Of a stretch of DNA of 64,000 nt, positions 1 through 12,045 are shown piece after piece. Within the stretch, counting starts at the first letter, position 1. The number at the start of each line of letters is the position of its first letter. A model generated the notes under the pieces. The model was not told the origin of the DNA. It searched no databases and worked only from the letters and a program-made list of their open reading frames with translations. The DNA lies in NCBI GenBank assembly GCA_016858145.1, contig JAEHOE010000003.1, positions 1,674,001 through 1,738,000 on the forward strand, written 5' to 3'. Source of the DNA: Edaphochlamys debaryana. Taxonomy: Eukaryota; Chlorophyta; Chlorophyceae; Chlamydomonadales. The position numbers were made by a program, and so were the translations under genes.

Positions 1-766
1 CACAGCTGTTGGCGAGCAGCCCGCTGCAAGTGCACCGTCTGAGCTCCCTGGCCGCAGCAGACAATAGTGAGTAATATGTGCATCGTATTGAGCCGCTCCG
101 GCCTCTGGATCGTGCGGTGCGTGACTTCCCGGAGTTCCCGCACCAATTTGCTGATTTCAGCTTCCTCTGCAAATCAGTTCGGCGTCCGGGGTGCGGCAAC
201 AAGTGGCAAGTGAAGGTTGCACCCCGACCGACACCATATGTGGGCTGACTCTAGGGCGACCGAGGGGGCTGACTCTAGGCAGGCCCTTGACACACTGCAG
301 TGCCATCGGGAAGGAAGCCGCCCTGCGAGCTGAACTTTCGGCCCTTGTCCGCAAAACAGGTCGCCTACGCGTCTCTTGATTGCGCTGCTCACGTACATGG
401 CGAGGGGCTGTAGAAGCCGAGAGGTCGCTCCAGCGAAACGACTAAAAGGTAGGCTGGCGGGTTCCGTTTGCGGGACATCCCTGGACAGGCAGCGACCAGA
501 GCTGCGTTTCCGCTTACCGCTAGGAGGCCTTGTTCTATGTTTCAGCTTGCCGCTCTCACTGCCGGACGTGACCACGACTCCGGTCGGGCTCGAGGCAGTA
601 GGACGCGACTCTTCAATTCCGACTCTTCAACCTTAAAGCCTTGCTCCACCCGCTATACCCCACCCAGTAAAGAGCTGTACTACTTGTAAGCGCCAATAGG
701 TTCTGCAAGTGTGCTCCACTCCGGCAAGCAGCCGGCACACCGGCGAGCAATCCCAGTACATCATCG
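1..766. other. Unassigned 5' flank
   Basis: No gene is supported here. The first ~70 bases could be the end of an upstream exon, because an open frame meets a good GTGAGT donor near position 69, but too little is visible to assign it. The rest is ordinary high-GC sequence that should include the promoter of the O-fucosyltransferase-like gene starting at 767. I see no clear TATA box or repeat. Confidence 0.3.
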
Positions 767-3700
767 ATGCCGCCAGCTTGGTGGCCCCGGGCCGCCTGCC
801 TGGCCACCTATGCTGTGCTGCTTATCCTGCTTACTCAACGGACAGACGCTGGCGCGCGGGTGAGCGGGTGTCGCGGGGGTATGGGAAGGTGGGGCTGGTG
901 CGCGCATGCCTCGACCCTCCACAAATAAACCCTTACAAACGTGACGCTGTGTCCGCTGTGACGATCCGCAGCGGCTCGAGAGCAGCAACCTTCTAACGAG
1001 AGTTGGTGTTGGAGCAAGCGCATCTTCAAGACCTGGCCGGGGTCTGGCGCAAGCCGCAGGTACCGCAGTCGCCCCCTCTCAGCCGGCTGCTAAGCGCCTC
1101 CCCGTGCTCGATGGAGGCTACCTTTTCCCAATACTTCTCAACGGTGAGCGGGTGCATGCATCGGGGAGGTTCCACACCAGAGACAAAAGTTCACGCGCTC
1201 AACGCCCACGAGGTTGTGTCTGACGGGGGGCGGTTCAAACCCGGCAGTCGTACGTGCCATCCATACACCCGGCCGTGGCCACACTCCCGACCGTTCCACA
1301 CGTCATCCTGATGGTATCCCAAACAAGCGGCTGCTGGGCCCGTGATGCTTAGTTGTCGCTGGACGGGGTGGTCGCGACATGGTCATCTGCATCAATCCGC
1401 CAAGGAGCGTGTGGCGATGCAGGATCAGACTGACCGCCTTCCTCGTAGCATATTGCGGCTGTTGCAGCTGCTGGCGCCTGTCGCGAGCCCCAGGCATGTT
1501 GCGACTTCTCGGTCCCAGCGACCTCCACCAAACAGAGTTCGGCCTGTTCCTATGGCCTCCATATAGCTGAAAGGCTTCCCAGAAGTGGCAGCAGGGCTGC
1601 GCGAAAGCTTTCCCCGACCCACCCATGTCGGCCCAACCCAGGCCCTCCCGGGTCGGCGTGGACTTTGCCCCCAACGTAGCGAGCGACACGGCGTCCCAAG
1701 GCGGCACGTGGCACCACTAGGCTTTCCACTATGTGTCTGGTTCAGGGGGCCCAAAATCTAGACTTGGGCCCCCAGCGAGGTGAGGCCGGGTCGGTTGTGT
1801 CCCACCTTCCCCCTTCCCCGGACTCTCCGCCTCCCCCCTTCCTTCCCGTGCATTGATCCTAGCCCCACCCCGGACCTTGGACCTTCATGTCCCACAGCGC
1901 GCGTGCGTATGTCACCCCCGCCCGGCGGGAGTCCCCGCCGCCCCAAATGAGCGCGCCTCGCCTCCGCCGGCCCCTTCGAGAAGGCGCTCGCTGACCGTGC
2001 TCTCACATTTTGCGTCCCTTACTCCTTCTTCCCCAACGTAACGCGCAGGCCCCAACAACCAGGTGATGGGCCTCAAAGAGGCGCTGGCGCTGGGGCAGCT
2101 GCTCAACCGCACCGTCATCACATACCACGTAAGCGCATGGTTGGCGGGAAACGTTTCGTGTGGGACCTTGAGGGACCTCGTGGTGTGCCCGAGGCCATGG
2201 TGTGTGGCTGTCAAGCCCTTGCGCTCGGTGGCCCACGGTCGGGCGGGGACCCTCCTCTGAGCGGCTCCCTAAGGGTCACCGCCCTTCGGGCTAAGGGCGA
2301 AGGGTCACCGCCCTTCGTGGGCTGCTGTGAGGGGTACCCAGGCTTGCGGGGGGAAGCTCGTGAGGTCGGCCAGCCGGTTAGTTGGGGCGTTCCGCCGTAC
2401 GTACCCATGACTACTCGTAGTCATGAGAACGCTAGCTGGCCATTTCAGCGGCTCCTTGCGGAACTGCCGCCACCCCTAACCCTCCCTCTCTCCCTGCCTG
2501 GCTCCCTCCAGCTCCTACCCAATTACAACGATGCCCATCACGGCGGGAACTTGGACGGGATGGACATGGGCCTGGTGCGTGAGGCGGGGTTACAAGCGGG
2601 CAAGCGGCTAGAAGCCTCTCTGCGCCCTGGGGGCGAGAGGAAGGATGTCACATGGAAGGGCAGGAGGGACGAGCTCAAGGGGTCGGGCTGGCGCTGGTGC
2701 GGTACGTAGTGCCGATGCGTACCTGTATGCAGCATCGTCCCGTGTTGGCCCTGGCCTTGGGCCCGGACCATATATACTAGGTGGCACCCCGGTCTTCAAA
2801 CCCCGGTTCTCGCCCTGTCCTCCCTCTGACTTGACGCCCACAACTCAGCCGTTTGCCATGCCTAACACTGTGCAGGTGTTTGATCTCGACCGGCTGTCAC
2901 GGTTCCATTCTATCGTGACCCTGGCGGAGCTGCAAGCACAGGGCTGGGACGGGCGCTTGGATGTCATGGGGCACTTCGGCAGGACTCGCCTTAGAGAGGT
3001 AGGTCGGTGTCACGCACATGGTCCTAAAGTTGGGCGAGTGGGACTGGGATGCAGTAACTCAGGCCAGGAGGTGTGCATGAGGGGACTGCCAGTCCCAGTG
3101 GGAATGCGTGTTTCAAGCTGCCCGCCGCCCCGGACCAACGACAGCCCCAACATGCGCACGAATCAATTGCAAGGCACCGCGCCGCCCTCGCAAACCTCTC
3201 TTGCTTGGCCACTGGCAGGCCCGGATGACCCTCGGAATTCTTCGGGCGCAAAAGATCGACATCACGGTGGGAGATGACGCATACCTGGAGCTTGGGAAGC
3301 CACAGTGCACGCCCGAGAACATCGCGGCATGGGCACAGAAGCTGCTGCCTTACAAGTGAGTGGCTGGCCCGAAGTGCGGCCAGCAGTAGAAGCAGTGGGC
3401 GGCGTGCGGTGCACTTGCTTGCGTGTGGGCCGGCGGACAAGGCTGTATGGTACTACTTCCAAGCTTTGCTGGGGACTACCGTACGAACGCAGCTGGGCAG
3501 GGAGCGCTTTCCCTCTTGCATGATGCAACGTACCGGTACAGCGCAAGAGGGTAGCTAGCTAGCAATAAATCACCGTTTCCGCCCATCCGTCCAGGATCGT
3601 CGGGATTCCGTTGAGGGAGACCTTAGTGCCCCATGCCACCTTTGGAGTCGAGCTGACCCCGACCGGCGAGGTGTGCCATGACCTGTACCTCCAGGTACGT

Positions 3701-5557
3701 GCTGAGCGGACTGCTGGGTTCGGCAAACATATAATGTAAGCAGTTGCCGGCAGATTCGGGGCGTACTTGTGGGTGCTGCGGGAAGGGGAGGAGAGGTGCC
3801 GCCGCGAGCGAGGGATGAGGGCAGGACCGGCCCCTGCGTCCAGGCAAGGGGAGGAAGCAGGGGACGTCAATTTTAGTTATGACGAGAGGAGATAGAGGGC
3901 GGAGGGGAGCGGCAATTGCCCTTGCAAGGGCAGAGGGAAGCAGACGTGCTCGGTACCAGCACCGCGGCCAAGGTGGCCTTTGGCGGCTGCATGCAGGCGC
4001 TTTGGGACATATAAAGGACCCACGTTGCCCTCCTGGGCTCAGCTGCTGTGTGTGCTTCTTGTAACCTTGCTTTCGGGGTTGCCTGTGCCCCGTTCCCCGC
4101 AGGCAACGGGGCACCTCGCCAAGAGCAAGCGCGTTAAGGAGATTGTTCGCAGCTTCAGGGAGGAGCACCTGGGCGGGGTGGAGGGTTCGTACGTTGCCGT
4201 ACATATACGGCCGTTCCCGGACCGATGTGAGTCAGACCTGCTGTTCTGGGGGCACTGGAGGCACTGCCAGCAAACAAGGTTTCCGTCCTACAGTTCGCTT
4301 GCTGTGTCTCAACTTTGGTTCGTTCCGTGAATGTTTTGCAAGCAGGTCTGGGATGGTGGCATGGGGTGAGTAAGGATGCTCGGGCAGGGAGAACCTGATC
4401 GAAAGCACACGCACCACGCAGTACTTTCGATTCTCGTCGCTCAACCCTCTCCCGAAGCCCAGTACCAAAGTGTGTCACACCGTGAAGCGTGCCCCCCTGC
4501 CTGCCTTGCGCCGCACAGAAAGAGCACGACGAGAGCAAGGCCGGGCATACCTGCAAGAACCCCAAGCTGTACTTTGTCTTTGTGAATGAGACCATGCAAC
4601 AAGTGCGCCGACTGGAGAAGGCCAGGGGCAAGGGCAACGTCAAGCTCTTCGTCATGGCATATCCCGAGCTGGGATCCCTGCTTACCAAGATGTACGGCGA
4701 GGTCGGCATGCAACCCGTATTCTATTCTATGAAGAATCTGCAGAGCGAGCTGGGCTACAAGTGAGGCGGGAACAGGCGGGCGGGTTGGAGGCGGGGTTGG
4801 GCGGGCGGTGGATGAAAGCTCACGGAGGGAAGGTCAGATGGGGAGAGGGGAAGGGGCTGGGTAGAAGCAGGGGTGATGGGTACGTGTCAAGAATGGCGGC
4901 GGCATGGCGGATCGAACACCGCTTGACATGCTCTGACGGTTCGCATGTTGTGGTTGGCTACGCTGCAGTACTGACCCTGGCACGGGGCTTGCGGCAGCAC
5001 AGCGACAAATGTCGTCTCGACCTGTCGACCTGTCGTCTCGACAGGAGTTCAGGACGACGTGAGCCATGGAAGACACCGGGGATCTCTCCATGCCTGCGAA
5101 GGCCTCCTCCAGTCCTGGCGCCACCTCAGGGATCACTCCATTGGTCCATCCCTGCCCAAGTCACAATCCGCCTTTACCATATTTACCCCTGTCTCGCAAT
5201 GCTTTGCTCTTTGCCCTGTCCCTGTCCTTGAATCAGGCCGTCGGTGTCGCTTCTGAGCATGGTGGAGCAAGAGTTTGCGTTCGAGTCGGACGTGTTCATC
5301 TCCTCGTCCCTGAGCAGCGTCTCGGGCATGATTGTGCAGGTCGATTTCCAGCGGTTGGGCACGGCGGGGCGTGAGGGCTGTCCTGCGTGCCTGCGCATCC
5401 TTGGGCGAACACCTTACAAGCGCACATCCTTCAGATAACTGACCCCCGTGCGTGCCCAACCGGGCGGGACCTGCCCCTTCCCTTTGTGCCCGTGCAGGAG
5501 CGTACCGCTCGCGGCAAACCCATAGGGGACACCCTCAAGTTCACGAACAAGGACTAG
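767..5557 (+). CDS. Secreted O-fucosyltransferase-like protein
   Basis: Likely a GDP-fucose protein O-fucosyltransferase-family enzyme of the secretory pathway. Exons in phase: 767-859, 972-1143, 2049-2128, 2512-2574, 2876-2998, 3219-3355, 3595-3694, 4103-4226, 4346-4365, 4519-4760, 5237-5339, 5498-5557, giving about 438 residues. The start is the ATG that opens a signal peptide (WWPRAACLATYAVLLILL). Family marks are the donor-binding opening GGPNNQVMGLKEALALGQLL after a GGYLFPILLN strand, and the YVAVHIRPFPDRC strand equivalent to the conserved HLR motif. A 20-nt micro-exon at 4346 is needed to keep frame. A further exon around 3931-4000, encoding a VAFGGCMQ-like stretch, is possible but lacks a normal donor. 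The acceptor protein is unknown. Plant-type O-FucT proteins of unknown substrate are the main alternative. Confidence 0.8.
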
Positions 5558-6039
5558 CGCGAGTCCGCTAGCGGCGGACGGCGGAATGAAAGCAGCAGGT
5601 CAGTGCCCGTCCGTGACTCAGGAAATTGGCTGCTGCGTATAGTGTGGTTCCTGGTGTGTGCGGCCTGTGGGGTGCATGACCAGACTACTTGACACCCCAG
5701 CTCTCGTGCCCTACCTGGGTCCAGTGCGTCCCTTGGGCACCTAACCTACCTCCCGCCGTGTGCTTGCTTTCAAACTGCCCTTCATCATGACAGGATGGAG
5801 CAATGGAACGACATCATAGGGACAGGATGGAGCGATACACATGCATGAGATTTCGTTACACATCAGACATACGACTATGTGTGACTGCCAAATGCGCATG
5901 CATGAACAATATCATCAAGCCGAGCGTTGTGCGGGCAACTGGCTATGCCGGGCGCTGCAGGACCGCTGCGTGCTTAAGCGGCGGGTATGGATGTCATGGC
6001 ATTCAGTTCACTATGGGGACGGGCGACCCACGTTGCGTG

Positions 6040-6330
6040 TGTTGGAGCATGTGTTGCAGCAGGCATGCAACACACGCGCAACGCGGCCCCAACACAGGGT
6101 AAACACACGAGTCTGCGAGCACCCCCCTGGACCAGAGCACGTTACAAACACAGCTCCAACGTGATTTGAAACACGTGGAGGCAATCCACCTTAGAGTAAA
6201 CACATGGCGCAACACACGTGCAACACGCGCGTTAGGGGTTAGGTGCTGGTCCCAACGTGCTGTGCTCCCAACGTGCTGTGTTGCCAACACTTCCGGAACA
6301 CAACCGAACGTGCTGTCTTGCCAACACCCT
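6040..6330. repeat. CAACACG / CAACGTGCTGTG short-repeat cluster
   Basis: Many near-identical short words built on CAACAC, AACACGTGCAACACG and CCAACGTGCTGTG recur over about 300 bp, spaced irregularly. The motif looks like a decayed minisatellite. It lies outside any supported gene. Confidence 0.5.
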
Positions 6331-6963
6331 CGAACGTAGGGGTCCCGCAACGCATTGCCATTGTTTGCTTACACAGTTGCGTTGGTGCGTCTCTCGCATC
6401 GTCATGCCACCGTGGCCCCAGCCCCTTTGCCCCCAAGCAATCCCTGCTTTCATACCAGTACCCCTAGGCCTTCCAACCGGCTTGGCGGCTACACCAAAAT
6501 CTGCCGTTGCCGCAATCATTCACCCGCTTCCTGGGCTCCTAAGCCTTCCGACGACCGCGCGCTACCGGTAGCCCTAAGAGCATGAGCAGCGCTCCGGCCC
6601 CAGTCGCTCCCATGCTTAGTCCTGCTGCCGCAGCTCCGCAAAGCCTCCCGTGTCCGCGCCAGCGGGCTTTTGCCGCCGCTGATCCACCGCCTACAAGGCC
6701 GTCGTCGTGGAACCGATTGCTGCGGGCGGGGAGCGGGGAGCGGGGAGCGGGCAGGGGCGGGGAGTTGTCACGCGGCCGTGGACCCGGGCAAAACCTCAGT
6801 TCTTGCGGAGGCATCACAGGAGCGGCCCTCCTTACCATGTGTGCTTGAGTTGACTAAGTCATAGCAACACTGCTCCCGTCCCGTCATAGCGCCACCTGCA
6901 TCGACAGGAATAACAGGTCGAAGGCGAGTTAACCCACAAAGCCGCCAAACGACCGACCAAGAC

Positions 6964-7455
6964 CTAGTTGAAAGCTTGCTGTATGAACAGTTCAAAGCCA
7001 CTGCGGAAAGCCCGCTCACCGAGGCGCACAAGTGCGAGGAAGATTTGAATAAGCCGTGTCGCCAGCAGCCTGCCATGAGAGAGAATGCCAACCACGGCAA
7101 TCTCTTCATCCAATGTCACGTAGAGGATGCGAGGACCTGAGGAGGGAGACCGGGAGGGCGCCAGGGTCGGGCTCAGCAGGCAGTCGCGGCAGGAGTATCC
7201 TCGTGGCTCTGCCAGCATTGAATCTACAGCACAGGAATCGTGCAAGCATTCACGTCCCACCGGAGAGCAGCAGACTGGAGCCGCTGCAGCAGTGAGGGGG
7301 GTGCCATGGCGCTGGCCGAGAAAGCGCTGGCCTGCTTCATCTGTGCTATTAGGTGTTTGTTTGTGAGTATGAGGTAAAAGAATGTATGCAGGACCGGTAT
7401 GCAGCCGCTCGCAGTGTCTCAGAGCCGTCAGAGGCTTGAACTTTCGGGATGGCAT
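6964..7455 (-). CDS. Orphan open reading frame, doubtful
   Basis: This single-exon frame of 163 codons starts at a true ATG and ends in a hydrophobic stretch (RLIQIFLALVRL). I recognise no family with confidence. The segment around GPRILYVTLDEEIAVV has the alternating pattern of a small beta-sheet protein, which may be chance. It has no splice support, no obvious promoter and no neighbour that suggests a role. In high-GC DNA a frame this long can arise by chance, so it is listed only because nothing else explains the segment. Confidence 0.2.
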   Translation of the reverse strand: MPSRKFKPLTALRHCERLHTGPAYILLPHTHKQTPNSTDEAGQRFLGQRHGTPLTAAAAPVCCSPVGRECLHDSCAVDSMLAEPRGYSCRDCLLSPTLAPSRSPSSGPRILYVTLDEEIAVVGILSHGRLLATRLIQIFLALVRLGERAFRSGFELFIQQAFN

Positions 7456-8607
7456 TCAGTTAGTTATGTTCATTTAATTTAGGGGCAGCCCAGAAAGGAG
7501 GGTTGGCATCAGGGCCCAAGCTGGCGGGGCTACCATGCCGATCTAGATGATCTGGCTTGGATAGCAACTACTTGGGAGAACAGTGCGAGGGGGGGCCGGG
7601 GGCAGCGTGGGGGCGCCTGAGGGCATTCCTCCGGCACCCGTGCAGTGGGTTCAGTGCGAGGGGGGGCCGGGAGTTGCGGTTGCAGGGGTGGATGAAGTGT
7701 GATATCAAGAAAGCCACTGAGCTACGCAGCAGTCTGGGCTACAAGCATATTATCTTCTTGCGCAGTCATAGTATCTGTAATACTCTTGCTTGGGGTATGT
7801 AGCCAATTTCAGGGTAGGTGCCGTGTCCGCGGCTTTGGCAAGCAAGCTTGCTGGTGGTTGCCGACAGTCGCCGGTGGTTAACATCAGAGGTCCTGAGATA
7901 GACAATTTCCTTCTAGGTCGCAGTGCAGGCCGGTTTGACGGAATGGGTCAGCCATGCATTGTGCGTGAGAGAGCGGAGTGAGGGAGAGCTGCGTGTCGGA
8001 TGTGCCCTCGCCCTCAGTTTGGCACGATACCCCCCACGGCCCTCAAGACATCCCCGTCCCTCGTCAATTTACGCTCTCGCGTGCGCACCAATCAGAGTGG
8101 TCTGAGACCTGGAGATGACAACCGGATATGCGCCGGTGGAGTGTGGGGGATGGATGGGGGCGGAGGATGGTCGCGGGGTACTCCACAACTCCACGCCGAC
8201 AAAGTGTTCCAAGCACTTCATTTTCTTCTGGCTTAGATTGCATAGGTTGAGATAGCAGCATTTAGCGCGCTCCAGCGGAAAGAGCTTTGGCCGATGTTGC
8301 GCTGAGCATCCGCGAGCACGTCCGCACACTTGCTGCAGTCACCCAGGAGCGATCATGTAGAACGGATATCGGCACTACGTATTGGGCTCGGGGTGAGTCA
8401 GTGCGAGCGTCTCCGTGCGGGCACGATGGATTGGCGCCATCCGATAACCTGGCCCGCTGTCAACGTTCCCGTTTAACTATTAGAGATCCATATCTCCCGG
8501 CATCGCGGTAGGAGCGCGGGAGGCAGGTTGGTGTGTGGCTCCATGTCACTCACTCTTCACGCTCGCGGTCACCCCTGCCTGCTCGCGGTTGCTCCGCGGC
8601 ACGCTCC

Positions 8608-8768
8608 GGCACAGATATCCCAGAACTTCCCCGAAGCGGTACCAAGGCACAAAATCCGCCCCTCGTTCACGCGTACCGTCCGTGTGTTGCTAGATAGCCT
8701 CGTAGCTTGTGTGGCTCACGGGGGCTATGCCCAACATCCCAGAACATCCCGGAAGCGGTACCTTGGCA
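8608..8768. repeat. Pair of ~35 bp direct repeats
   Basis: Two copies of a motif beginning ATCCCAGAAC and ending GCGGTACC(AA/TT)GGCACA lie at about 8608-8652 and 8727-8770, roughly 120 bp apart and differing at only a few positions. They suggest a local tandem duplication of intergenic sequence. Confidence 0.55.
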
Positions 8769-9229
8769 CAGCAGACCGCTCACACCCTGAAGGGACGGAG
8801 TGACCATGATGGTCAAGTACGGGGGCTCGCTCAGAGCGCGAGTGGTTGCCTGTGCGTCTTCCTTTCAATCTTCGCATCGTGCCTCCTTGCCTCAGTCGAC
8901 TGAGGGGACGTCCCCTAGACAGGAAAGCGGCCTATGCCAGCCTTCCTAGCCAACGACGGAGTCAGAGCTCCTCGCTCGCCAGGGCCCCCACCCCTGCTCC
9001 CCTGGCCCCCTCACTAATAATCGCCCCCTGCCTGGCACCCCACGCCCCACTAGCCCCACGCCTCAATCAAGCGCTTTACTTGCTTCGGTATTATCTCACA
9101 ACTCCCACCACTACCGCCGCCAGTACACGTCCTTCTATCCAGGCCGCCGTTTCTCAGTACATTCCGGCAGCAAGCAGTCCAATTACTCCACACAAGAGCG
9201 GCACTTGCGTGGCGTCAGTCGCCACACCC

Positions 9230-11742
9230 TCAGGCGTGGAGGCGGGCCCGGCGAAAGCGGCTGTTCCTCTGGCGGCGCAGTTGGCTGATGCGGCGGGCTG
9301 TCCCCGAGGGCACAGCGGCCTCCACTCGGAGCAGCGTGAACTCCGAGCAGTGGCCGCACAGGGCGTTGTCCTCCTTCGAGACGATGCCATAGCCTGCATC
9401 ACAGAGGAGATGGCAGCCGGGCAGGGGCAGCGGTCCGCGGAGGTTAACGGGAGGGGTAGCGGCAGACATGTGCGTGCTGTGCTCGGAACAAGCTCAACAT
9501 GTGCCAGCAGTGCGAAGCTTGGAATTCATAAACGCTAGGGACCTCCCGACGCATGGAGCGACCGCATCTTGCCGCACCGAGTTCAGCGAGGTGGGCGAAG
9601 AAGAGGCCCAGGTCCAACACTCCGAGGCGGCGGCGGTTCCACACAGGGCTGGTGGCCGAGAGCGCCTGCTTCGCCCAGGACGCGGCATGCAGTTCGACGG
9701 AGATCTGCTGCGGCAGGTTTGGCGTGTCCGCAGTCCACTGCACGCAGGGCAGGAAAGGGTGGGTGGGTGGGTGGGTGGGTGGGTGGGTGGGTGGGCGGGT
9801 GGGTGGGTGGGTGGGTGGGTGGGTGGGTGGGTGGGTGGGTGGGTGGGTGGGTGGGTGGGTGGGTGGGTGGGTGTCATGGGGCTGAGTGGGTCTGTGGGCG
9901 GGGGCAGGCCAGGCGCCAGGGGGTGTATGGAGCTTGCTCGAGGGGTAGGCGTTGCAGCAGTAGGGGTTATGTGAAAGCAGAGGCAAGACCCGGGCGCACC
10001 TCTGACATGACCGGAAACTCGTAGCCCTCGACATCAATCTTTAGCAGGGGCGCGTCCGTTGATGGTAGCCGCATCTCGCCCTCGACCAACTGCACGGGTC
10101 ACATGCATGCACAGCTCGCATCAGAGGAAAAGGAGGTCCCACCTCGAGGTCATGAGCCCGCTAGGCCTCCACGCTCCAGTCTTGCTTCCTGCACCGCTTC
10201 CGCATGCATGCTGCTGCACATGTTGACAAGGACATGACACTCACGTCTCTGTAGGTCATAAAGTCCTCACGCTCGTTCACCATGGCCTGTGAGCTGATAC
10301 ATTTCTGCGCACAAGGGAGAAGAGGCGTGCATGCTGCGAGTCAGCCCCGGCAATCAAGTAACTCATCAAGGTACTGTGCCAGACCACGATTGCCATGCAC
10401 GGAGCGTGGAAGCGGGCCCAGAAGAGCATGCGTGCAGCACCCATGCAAGCTCGAATGGACGGGACCAGGCGCGTGGTGCTCGCATGTCCCAAGGCATGTC
10501 CCAGGGCATGTGCCACGGCGGCACGTACCTTGAGAAATGTGTGCCGGGCTGGGTCCTGGACGCGGCCCTCCGAAACGGTGCAGTCGAGCGTCGTGATGTT
10601 GCACTTCGTGTTCTGCGCGTGGCAAGGAGGGGCATGGCAGTGACGTAGGGCACTAGAGTATTCGAAGCCGGACAGCGCTGTGTGGGTCCCACCTGAAGAA
10701 CAGCTCGCTCGAATCTGTGGATGGCAGCGCAGGACGGGGGAGCAGGTCAGCACTGGAGCTGGTTGGTGGGCAGGCAGGGCAGGTGATGTGGGCAGAACCG
10801 ATATCCCCCACCTCGCCTGCCTCAATCCTCAACTCAGACCCAGAGTCCTACCGGTTCCAAAGTACCGGTGCCCCAAGCCCCGGCCCGATTCCTCTGCAGA
10901 ATCGATATCCCCCACCTCGCCCAGATCCATCCCCTTGTTTGCACCCACGCCTCCGTCCCACCCACCCATAGTCATTGAAGGATCCGACCGAGATGACGTT
11001 GCAGGGAGCCTTCATCTTGTCCAGCCCGCAGAGCCACTTGCCGCCGTCACCTACGCATGACTTATGTGTGTGAGTCATGATGACACCGACCCGCAAGCAA
11101 ACACTGGCCAACCGATCCCCCCTGTAAAGTCAAGTAGCCCACCTTCGTTGCCAATGCGCTCCAGGCGCTGACCCGGGGGACACCTGGATGTTGAGAGCAA
11201 GGGGCCATACAAGTGAGTAAAGGCGCTTGATCACGACAGGCACGCAGCAATCATGTGGGCAGGCGCCTCTCCCCGTGCGTTGCCTTCTTCCCCCATCCCG
11301 CCGCACGTGATGAAAGGCTGGAAGGGCTCAAAGCGCTTGTGCCACGCCTCAGATGGGGCCTCCTGGTGCAGATGGTAGGCGGGGTTGTCGGAAATGAACT
11401 GCGGGTTGTACGACGAAGGTAAAGAACGTCAGAGGCTACATATGTGTGTCGGCGACAGGGAGCGCTCAGGGACGGGAGCGCTCAGGGACAGGCGCACGGC
11501 GGGTGGGCATGACACGACCCGTGCTCCAGCAGGTCAGTTGCGGACGCGTACCTGCTCAAGGCGAGAGAATAAGAATGACCTCCACATGCTGAGGTTGTAC
11601 GTGGCCTCTGCGCCGTATGTGCTGTCGAACAGCGCGACACGAGTCGCGGGGATGCTCCATAGGCGGTCTGAGCGAGAAGCGCGAGCGGCAGCGAGAATGC
11701 TAGCAGCGCCATACTCCTCGCAGCACGCAGTTGCTTGGACAT
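9230..11742 (-). CDS. Secreted METTL24/Methyltransf_22-like protein
   Basis: Exons in order of translation: 11742-11552 (first, start unresolved), 11398-11307, 11183-11143, 11050-10966, 10714-10693, 10612-10529, 10304-10245, 10089-10000, 9737-9578, 9393-9230 (stop TGA). Splice phases agree throughout. The signature of the METTL24/Methyltransf_22 family is clear: RLERIGNEGDGGKWLCGLDK, then SVGSFNDYGFE, TLDCTV, LLKIDVEGYEF, QQISVELH and a final Cys-rich segment with CGHCSEFTLL. The family is methyltransferase-like and usually lumenal; its substrate is not known. Oddity: the only ATG with a signal peptide (MALLAFSLPLALLAQ, from 11742) is out of frame by one base with the rest of exon 1 (ATRVALFDSTYG onward), so either a base is wrong or an upstream exon was missed. 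A 22-nt micro-exon is at 10693-10714. Confidence 0.8.
9757..9872 (+). repeat. (GGGT)n microsatellite in an intron
   Basis: A nearly perfect tract of about 28 GGGT units, with one GGGC interruption, fills most of the intron between the 10000-10089 and 9578-9737 exons of the METTL24-like gene. The host gene is on the minus strand, so the transcript carries the CCCA complement. The plus strand can form G-quadruplexes. Long PTHPP-type and VGGWVGGW-type reading frames here are artefacts of this tract. Confidence 0.95.
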
Positions 11743-12045
11743 GTTTCCGATCGCTCTCGCTGAGGGTCCAGGTTGTGATGGATGGAGCGGTCGGCACGGT
11801 CTAACAAGCCTCTTCCGTGCACAGGTGGATGTTAAGCTTATCTCTAGCCAAATACGTAAGTGCGCTACTTGCCAGGCTTCGTAAATTGTGGTCGGGTGAA
11901 TGAAAGGTCATGTCGTTCATCGCAAAGACGCGATCTCCTTGCACCGATCACCGCACCGGCACCCATATGCGCGTAATCACACAAACCTCTACACTGAAGA
12001 GATGAAGAATTCAACAGATGCGAACACAAGCACACAGAGGCCAGA
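11743..12045. promoter_or_regulatory. Divergent promoter region
   Basis: About 300 bp separate the start of the METTL24-like gene (minus strand) from that of the GT31 gene (plus strand). Both encode signal-peptide proteins, so a shared bidirectional promoter is plausible. I cannot point to a specific TATA box or operator. Confidence 0.45.

Larger units (their letters stand above)
5558..9229. other. Gene-poor, repeat-bearing intergenic region
   Basis: No gene is firmly supported in these 3.7 kb. It should hold the 3' ends of the flanking converging genes. About 6040-6330 is rich in short CAACACG/CAACGTGCTGTG-type repeats. A motif is repeated at 7580 and 7650, and a ~35 bp direct repeat lies at 8608 and 8728. 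One moderately long minus-strand frame (6964-7455) is listed separately with low confidence. Confidence 0.5.

Noticed and set aside
2406..2425. 9-bp inverted repeat CATGACTAC/GTAGTCATG in an intron
   Set aside because: Short and isolated; expected by chance in a window of this size.
3926..4010. Extra exon in the O-fucosyltransferase-like gene (VLGTSTAAKVAFGGCMQ)
   Set aside because: Phase fits only with a poor GC donor and the frame meets TAA soon after, so it was left out of the model and only noted.
9444..10037. Long PTHPP-repeat and VGGW-repeat reading frames
   Set aside because: They are translations of the (GGGT)n tract at 9757-9872 in all frames; the real exon is 9578-9737 on the minus strand.
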